Assembly: GCA_949317995.1 (NCBI GenBank)
Contig: OX439050.1
Coordinates: 45,943,777 to 46,007,776 of the forward strand
Origin: Acholoe squamosa
Lineage: Eukaryota > Annelida > Polychaeta > Phyllodocida > Polynoidae
DNA length: 64,000 nt
Direction: 5' to 3'
Below, piece by piece: positions 58,054 through 64,000 of the stretch (position 1 is the stretch's first letter; each line of letters starts with the position of its first letter). A program made the translations under genes and the position numbers. The notes under the pieces were generated by a model. The model ran no database searches. It had not been told where the DNA came from and saw nothing but the letters and a program-made list of their open reading frames with translations.

Positions 58054-58565
58054 TACCGTAATCTCCCGCGTATAAGGCGCGTCTTCTACACCAAACAAAA
58101 TGCTGCTGGGTCTTATACGCGGGAGGGTAATTGCCTTGAGTTGGGGGTGCGCCTTATACGCAGGTTTTTCCAACATCTCAATTGGGAGACTGATTGATGT
58201 GGCCAAGGAAAACACCCCAAAATCAGTAGCTAACCTTTATATATATCAATCTAATATTAATTATGAGTTCATAACATGCCGACCGTGTGCCATTGACAGC
58301 TTGAACTCATAGAGCCAGCACCGCAGTTAATCTATCCAATGGATAACTAAAAATGTAACAGCCTGTCTAAGTTGGGTTACCACAGTGAGAGAAGCGCCTT
58401 CTATGTCAAACAGCCCCCCTGTGAGTTGGGGGGGCGCCTTCTACGTGGGTTTTTCCAGAAATCGATCCAGAAGAGGTAGGTGCGCCTTCTACACGAAAAG
58501 GCATTCTCTGAGTTGGGGGTGCGCCTTCTACGCGAGCTGCGCCTTCTAGGCGGGAGTTTACGGTA
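58054..58565. mobile_element. TIR element with GCGCCTTCTACGCG internal repeats
   Basis: Ends TACCGTAATCTCCCGCGTAT and GGCGGGAGTTTACGGTA are inverted copies. Internally GCGCCTTCTACGCG/GCGTATAAGGCGC-type units recur, with GAGTTGGGGGTGCGCC. The empty site is visible in the paralogous block (TTTGATAACATTGC near 43488), which supports the boundaries. Inside it, 58317-58391 duplicates nearby host sequence (59013-59096), so the element or its inner copy captured flanking DNA. Confidence 0.75.
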
Positions 58566-60048
58566 CATTGCAAATACACTTCAATTATACTTTTTTTTTT
58601 GTACAACAGTAATAGGGGAAAATCCACGTTTTTTTGTCCCCAATTCCTTAAGGCTAATGTACAATAGAGCATTCACCAAATGCTCTATCGTAAGAGTATG
58701 GAATTCTATAGAAGGGTCAAATTTGTCTATTGCTATTGTTGTTTTTTCTCCTAGAAATTTGTGCACCTCACTGATAGGTATGAAAATCTTGTGTTAGTTG
58801 CACAAGATTATTCATGTCCAAATAAGTGTAAACTTAGGTATTCATACACTGCTAGCCTATTGTTCTGTGAAGGACATTTTACAGTATTTATTAGCTGAGC
58901 ATGCCTTTTTCAGGGCTATCAGAGAAAATAATCAAAAGTGCCTGAGAAAGCAACGTAAAGTGTCACACCTTAGAATGAGGCCAAAGAATATCCTGAATAC
59001 ATATTTCAAAACAGTTAATCTATCCACTGGATACTAAAAATGTAACAGCCTATCTAAGTTGGGTTACCACAGTGAGTAGACTACAGTGAGAGGAGCTATT
59101 CTTATAAGCTCTAGTAAAAAGATGACAGAAAAAAAAACAGAAAGTGCTATACCTTATGGCTCATAATTGCGAAACCTTTCATTTTCACCCAGAAGGGGGT
59201 CTTTTGAGAAGTATTTTACCATACAAAAGCCACTTTGGCCAAATATTGTAAAGGTCTTGATCCAAACATTTGCAAAGTTAGGAATCTTAAATCAGAAATC
59301 TGTAACCCTAATGACCAGCCAAAGTTATCATGTCTATATTATGTCAGTAGGATGTCTAGCAACATATGATACATTGCTTCTACATGTACCATGTTATGGC
59401 TGCGGTAATATGTATTCTATGCATGTATTAACATAGAATGTATTGGCAATGTGTCTGGGAGATGATTTTCTTCATTTCTATAGTACATTTGTGCATGTAT
59501 CCCACTTATTAGATACTTCATTCAGTATTCAAAGAAATGCCTGTAAACGTGGTGAAGTGACAAAAACGCTCTTATAAGGTATTCTTATGATACAAAATCT
59601 TTCAAATGCTCTCAAAGTTCAGAAACTGACTCAAAACTATTGATTTTTGTGATTTTATATGGGGCAACATATGCACTCTCCTATGGTAGGTATCATTTAG
59701 GCTTTGCTACACTCCCTATTTTAAATCTGGTCATTCAAGTGTCTCAGAAAGCTATCATCCGTTGCCAGGAAAATTAGTCTCAATTAGCAATGATTGCTCA
59801 TCTATTAGGTTATTCCCACCTCTTATCATTTTCCTATTGCATGTTTTTCTTTATGGGATGTGAAGACCTATATGTAATATTCCCCCAAGTAAAAAAAAAA
59901 CATCTAATAGAAATGGAAAAATATGTGATACAGTTAGATTTGGCTCTTACACAGGCTTGGTTAAGGGATTCTACATTTATCAGCTATTTCAGAATAGGAT
60001 CAAGTTAAGTTCAATAGGAAAGGGTAAATTACATGTGGTACATGTCAT
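58566..60048. other. Upstream/intergenic sequence of duplicated unit 2
   Basis: Matches 43495-43985 up to about 59155, then continues as sequence not present in unit 1. No exon is recognised. Confidence 0.6.
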
Positions 60049-60378
60049 GCGCAAATCACCAATCGGCACAATTTGCAAACAGCGCAGCGCAATTTGCAAA
60101 TTGGGCAACATCGGCGCCGCGCAAACCTCCAATTTTGCACAAAGCACCAATATCAGTGTATTGGCGAGCAGGTCTGACATGTCTGAGATATTTTATATAT
60201 ATAAAGTGATAAAGATGTGTATGCTCATACAATCTGTTGGCAAACATAAATACTCATCTCCCAAATATGCAAGAGAAATGAATTTAAGGAAATCTCTATA
60301 AACTTTATTGAAAACTCGCACCATTTGTGCATGGCACAAAGCGAAATTGGCAATCGGCGCAGATTGGCGAAATGCGCC
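60049..60378. repeat. Small inverted-repeat (MITE-like) element
   Basis: Imperfect ~30-bp inverted ends (GCGCAAATCACCAATCGGC on the left, GGCGCAGATTGGCGAAATGC on the right) enclose ~330 bp with internal palindromes around AATTTGCAAACAGCGC. Confidence 0.6.
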
Positions 60379-60419
60379 TAACAGTACACACAGCTATTGT
60401 CACTCTGTAAAGCTGGGTT

Positions 60420-60830
60420 ATAAAGTGATTATCCGTTGCCAAGCATAAAATTTTGTAAATGAGCACTGCTTGCCCAGCCATACTTGTTCATGTAATGCCA
60501 TACCTTTACCTTTATAACATGTTATAACCCTTAGTACACTTGCAATTCTTGCCTAAGGTCATTAGTTAAATATCAATAGCACAGGATATATGACAGGATG
60601 AGTAGTATCAGCCGTTGCCAGGAAAAACTACACAAAATCCTCATCATGCCTTTCAATTTGGCCTACTGCTAACTATATTAAACGGTTCTGCTCAATCATC
60701 TTTTATTACATATAACCACATAGTTAGTGATCCTGGGGGCATAGTAGATTATGCTGAATCATTTATTCTTACAAATCTGGGGGGGGGTTGATTATGATCA
60801 GCCGTTGCTAGGAAATATTACACAAATTAG
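60420..60830. repeat. ~180-bp diverged tandem repeat
   Basis: The motif CAGCCGTTGCCAGGAAAA (with variants) occurs at about 60428, 60609 and 60799, and once more at 59757. The sequence between copies is loosely similar. Confidence 0.55.
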
Positions 60831-60868
60831 TACTCTGGCCTACTGAATATGCCTCAGCATATGATGAC

Positions 60869-61821
60869 TTATTACACGACTTCTGTGATTTTGGGTGCTT
60901 TTTCTGGATATTCCCATGCACATATCTATCGATATTGCACACCATGATGCATGCAGCATGACTTTTGTAAGGAGGCATGTTATCCGTGGATAACATGCCT
61001 CCTTACATGTCATATGTTACATGTTAAAACCTACGAAATTTTTCATTGCCAGGGTAGGGGTCAAACCTGCAGTCTCAGATCCCAAATCCAACTCCCTATA
61101 CAGTGCGCCACAGGGACTGACGAGAAGTGGTTGGCTATAACCAGGTCTCTATGATATAAAGCCACCCAGCAGTAGTGTAGTGTGAACGCGTCCAGCACCT
61201 TGACCCATAACCAGGCCAGTCGCGCACAGTAGCAAACCAACGTCTGCCAGGCGCCGAAGTGTGAGACCCAGTGGTCTAGTGGGTAGCGCATTGCGCTCAG
61301 CTGCTACAGGTAGGCGGGACGAGGCCCGGTCCGGGCGTATATTATTTTTTCGCTGTAGCTGCCCGCGTCGACTGTGGGACGGGTTCAGTTAGAATTACAC
61401 CACAGTGGTCAGAGCTGCCTGTCCCATAGCTACATACCATATTTCCCCGTTTATACGCCCAGGCTTGTATTAGTACTGCCTACTACATAAACCTCCTTAC
61501 TAAGTGGCAAATTGACCAGGCCTTAACACTAGGATATACAGTACTGCTGGACGTGTTCAAACCAAACCAACGACTGCTGGGTGCCGAGGTGTATGTACCG
61601 ATCATGTACACACACTATGCCTGGCTTCGAGTCACGGGGAAGGGGAACAATTTTTGTTTTCAACTTGAATTTATTGATATTCTATTGATTATCTATTGAT
61701 ATCGTGTAATAAAATAAGTAGGTAATGGATATGTCATGACTTGTGACTGATATCCAACAATAACATGCAACGAGGGGGGGGGGGGCGAAGCTTCATGACA
61801 TATCCATTAGTTACTTGTTCA
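60869..61821 (+). repeat. Composite tRNA-derived repeat, copy 4
   Basis: Order as in copy 2. It starts at TTATTACACGA, then has the reversed tRNA-derived SINE to 61130 with TTATCCGTGGATAACATG palindromes. A direct tRNA-like unit (GTGGTCTAGTGGGTAGCGCA at 61269, GGCGGGACGAGGCCC) follows, then a B-box-like GGCTTCGAGTCACGG near 61625 and TCGTGTAATAAAATA. The degraded foldback ends at 61821 and holds a G run at 61777-61788. Confidence 0.8.
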
Positions 61822-62126
61822 CTAATCAATAACCTACAACATTCCAGTCATATATATTATTAGTGAAAATAATGATAAATGTTATATATTTCATACAGAA
61901 TTTTAATTTCCTACAGTTATCAGTTATCTTTTCAGGAATTATTGTGAAAATGTGTTATTTTATGCCTTTTGAGACCTCTCAGATACTTAGTGTTGGTCGA
62001 ACAATGGTAAAACCATATATACCAGCAAAGATTTTTCTCATACTCAGCCAGGGAAATGTCTAAAAAGTGAATCCATGCAATACATAAAGAACTAGGACAC
62101 ATAGAAGGGCTAATCTAAAAATCAAA

Positions 62127-62390
62127 ACGTTTGGTAAGGATGAGCCTTATAACGCAGCTTAAAGATGTAAAGTCTACATAACAAAACAATTATATCCAAG
62201 GATTTTGATGGGTGACGAAAATGTGAATGCCCTTCCAAGTAAAGCTATCACAGTCCCTTTTATTCAATAGGGAATTAGATCATATTCCCCCCCCCCCAAA
62301 AAAAAAAAAGAAAGAAAATGTGTGTACTCACCACCACCTTGAGGTCCCTCTGGATTAGACTAAACCTAGTCCCAAATGGTCACTTGATTT
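62127..62390 (-). other. Duplicate of the candidate leader exon region
   Basis: Matches 44230-44470. On the minus strand it ends with the donor CAAGGTGGTG|GTGAGTACAC (exon end 62332). The reading frame has stops, so no coding role is supported here. Confidence 0.5.
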
Positions 62391-62399
62391 TCAGATTGT

Positions 62400-62730
62400 C
62401 ACTAACATTGCCCCTGTTGTGTAAAAATTTATCCTCGCTAGGGACATTTTGCTGAAAACAGACTCCTGTTAGAGACATTTTAGTATAGAAATAAAACTAG
62501 ACCATTGCTAGGGACTTTCTGCGCAAAAAGCACCTTTGCCAGCCACAGGCATTTGTAAAGATAGGAAATGCCCCCGGGCTGTTCTGCATTTCTTTTGTCT
62601 CCCTATAATGATATACTGATAATGACCATCTATAATGATGATGGAACTATTCCTAATTAGCAGGTATTTGTTACCACATGTGACCCATCAAGGGAGAACA
62701 CCCCTCCACAGGGGATTTTTAATTCCCCAT
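62400..62730. other. Short GCTAGGGACATTTTG repeats and spacer
   Basis: GCTAGGGACATTTTG-like sequence occurs three times between about 62438 and 62520. No gene is seen. Confidence 0.5.
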
Positions 62731-62734
62731 TTGG

Positions 62735-62747
62735 CCACCAGGGGGCA
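62735..62747 (+). promoter_or_regulatory. Strong match to the CTCF core motif
   Basis: CCACCAGGGGGCA fits every position of the bilaterian CTCF core CCASYAGRKGGCR. It stands about 350 bp outside the right edge of the duplicated transporter block. Confidence 0.4.
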
Positions 62748-62749
62748 TT

Positions 62750-63230
62750 GGAGGGCAAAACTCTAAAATCATTATAAAATTACATTAAGCTAATTTTTGA
62801 TGCAGAATTCAATGGTTTCATTTAAAATGCATCATTTTCGTTAGATATGGCCCATAATTGGATGGTAAAATGAACATTTTTCATGAGAAATCAACCTATA
62901 TGCCTGTTCCTGGTTGCCATGGCAACCATTCCAATAATCAAAATTTGCAGATTTTTATGCCAATTTTTGGGGATACTCACCAAAAACCCAAAACTGAAAA
63001 CAGAAATGGAAGATTCTATCTAGATCAAAATCTATGATAAAAATCAGCATATTATTATAAATTTTTGATGAAAAAGGCTGATTTATTGTGTTTTTAGACA
63101 TTATTATGGTTTCTAATATATTTAGAGCTTAATCATCAATTTCAGATATGAATAACGCCTATGTTCAAGGAGGGGTTCTGACATAACTACTAGGAATATT
63201 TAACCCAATGATGTCTCATTTTAAAGATCT
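62750..63230. other. Non-coding spacer
   Basis: AT-rich sequence with another GGTTGCCATGGCAACC palindrome near 62925. No gene is seen. Confidence 0.45.
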
Positions 63231-63238
63231 TGAGATCA

Positions 63239-63376
63239 GTGATGCCACTTTTCCTGGTTTACCAGGAATTCCTGGTTTTCATTCAAAGAATCCTGTATTA
63301 AATCATGTTAAATTCCTGGGATTATGTGTCCAAAAGTACAGTTTTCCTGGTTTTTGTCAGCCAGTGAGTGGCATCT
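63239..63376. repeat. Short dispersed-repeat candidate with GATGCCACT ends
   Basis: GTGATGCCACTTTTCCTGG at the left and AGTGAGTGGCATCTC at the right are inverted. TTTCCTGGTTT recurs three times inside, with a CCTGGTTTACCAGG palindrome. Confidence 0.4.
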
Positions 63377-63710
63377 CTCTGAGATGAACTTTGATAATGA
63401 ATTTCCCTGCAGAGGGGTGTTTTTGCTTGCCTGACCACACATGTCTCAGCCAACCTATCCGCCTGAAGGTGTCCACAACGTCACTTTGATTTAGAATTAT
63501 TGGCCAGCAGAAAATCCAAAATCATTCCTTTTATCAAGGGACAGCATAAGGTTTTTCTTTAGGAAAATTACTTCAGTTTGTGTGTTTAATGGGGGGGAGG
63601 AGGAAAATGTTGCAATACATCATTAGAGCAGAGCTACGATCACATGGAACAAATACAGTCAAGTCTTGACATATCGGTCTTCAATAAGTCGGTTGATTCA
63701 CTTACCAGCC

Positions 63711-63935
63711 AGTTATACCACCAAACCAATCTGGCCCCTGCTCGACCACTAGTGTGAGCCGTCTCTGGTAAGCAGTGTTTATGGGTAAAAGTAGGTCTGG
63801 CCACTGGTTGCTGTAGTGGTAAAATGTAGGCGGGTACCGTGCGTAGTAATATTCACCCAGGAAATGGGGACCCACGATCCCCAAACACAAGAGAGGGAGT
63901 TCCCTAGAATCCCGACCAGATGAGACTGCCACCAA
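63711..63935 (-). CDS. Possible exon of an unknown host gene
   Basis: A minus-strand open stretch of balanced composition runs to a consensus splice donor (ACTGGCTG|GTAAGTG, exon end about 63711). It encodes ELPLLCLGIVGPHFLGEYYY, NQWPDLLLPINTAYQRRL and VVEQGPDWFGG. The aromatic- and proline-rich sequence looks protein-like, but I recognise no family. The partner exon would lie at lower coordinates and none was identified. It could equally be a chance frame. Confidence 0.3.
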
Positions 63936-64000
63936 CCAGATGTAACTATAGCAATTATATTCTATTGTAATTATGATTCAGAATTATGGTTCAGAGAACC

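Larger units (their letters stand above)
47422..62400. repeat. Tandem duplicated block, unit 2
   Basis: Direct duplicate of 29516-44560, about 18 kb away. It retains transporter exons 7-10 and scattered intron and upstream segments. It has lost exons 1-6. A segment (56010-56226) is inverted relative to 41161-41400. Mobile elements fill 49.55-55.7 kb, 56.23-57.88 kb, 58.05-58.57 kb and 60.05-61.8 kb. Confidence 0.85.

Overview
This looks like repeat-rich nuclear DNA from an invertebrate animal. Spliced host exons, C2H2-gag and BEL- or Gypsy-like LTR elements, a split-repeat tyrosine-recombinase retrotransposon, CR1/Jockey-group LINEs, Polinton-like polymerase DNA and Death-fold sequence fit amphioxus or another marine invertebrate. 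The species itself cannot be read from the sequence. Nothing bacterial is present: the many short open frames are mostly mobile-element pieces, isolated exons or chance.

Layout. 0-3 kb holds a 27-bp minisatellite and a 0.45-kb duplicated block. 4-6.3 kb is a 5'-truncated LINE on the minus strand. 6.5-9.6 kb holds a fossil with the N-terminal region of a Polinton/adintovirus-type DNA polymerase B (minus strand) and a broken tandem Death-fold coding region (plus strand), separated by a composite tRNA-derived repeat. 10.2-11.9 kb is a fossil gag-like region whose sister copy lies at 53.2-55.3 kb. 13.0-14.4 kb is a diverged array with an unusually constant 17-bp motif. 15.0-15.1 kb and 19.6-19.7 kb look like starts of two host transcripts. 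21.4-22.6 kb is the 5' end of an LTR element. 23.2-28.2 kb is a complete-length Gypsy-type element inserted in a 50-bp satellite.

The main host gene is a minus-strand SLC43-like membrane transporter, coding from 42.7 kb down to 29.8 kb in ten exons. The block containing it (about 29.5-44.6 kb) has a tandem duplicate (about 47.4-62.4 kb). The second copy keeps only the last four coding exons, has a 1-nt frameshift and is a pseudogene. After the duplication each copy took different insertions. In copy 1 one intron received a split-direct-repeat DIRS-order element (32.2-37.1 kb) beside a LINE fragment (37.1-37.85 kb). Copy 2 received a long LINE (49.6-52.4 kb), a NADAR-like open frame facing a C2H2 gag-like fossil (52.8-55.7 kb), a Gypsy RT/RNase H fragment (56.2-57.9 kb), a TIR element (58.05-58.57 kb), a small inverted-repeat element and a composite tRNA-derived repeat. 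A local inversion also lies in copy 2.

Foldback hairpins and a four-copy composite repeat recur across the window. The most unusual items are the Death-fold and polymerase B fossil, the NADAR/C2H2 divergent pair, the constant 17-mer array and the duplicated transporter locus, whose empty and filled sites date insertions relative to each other.
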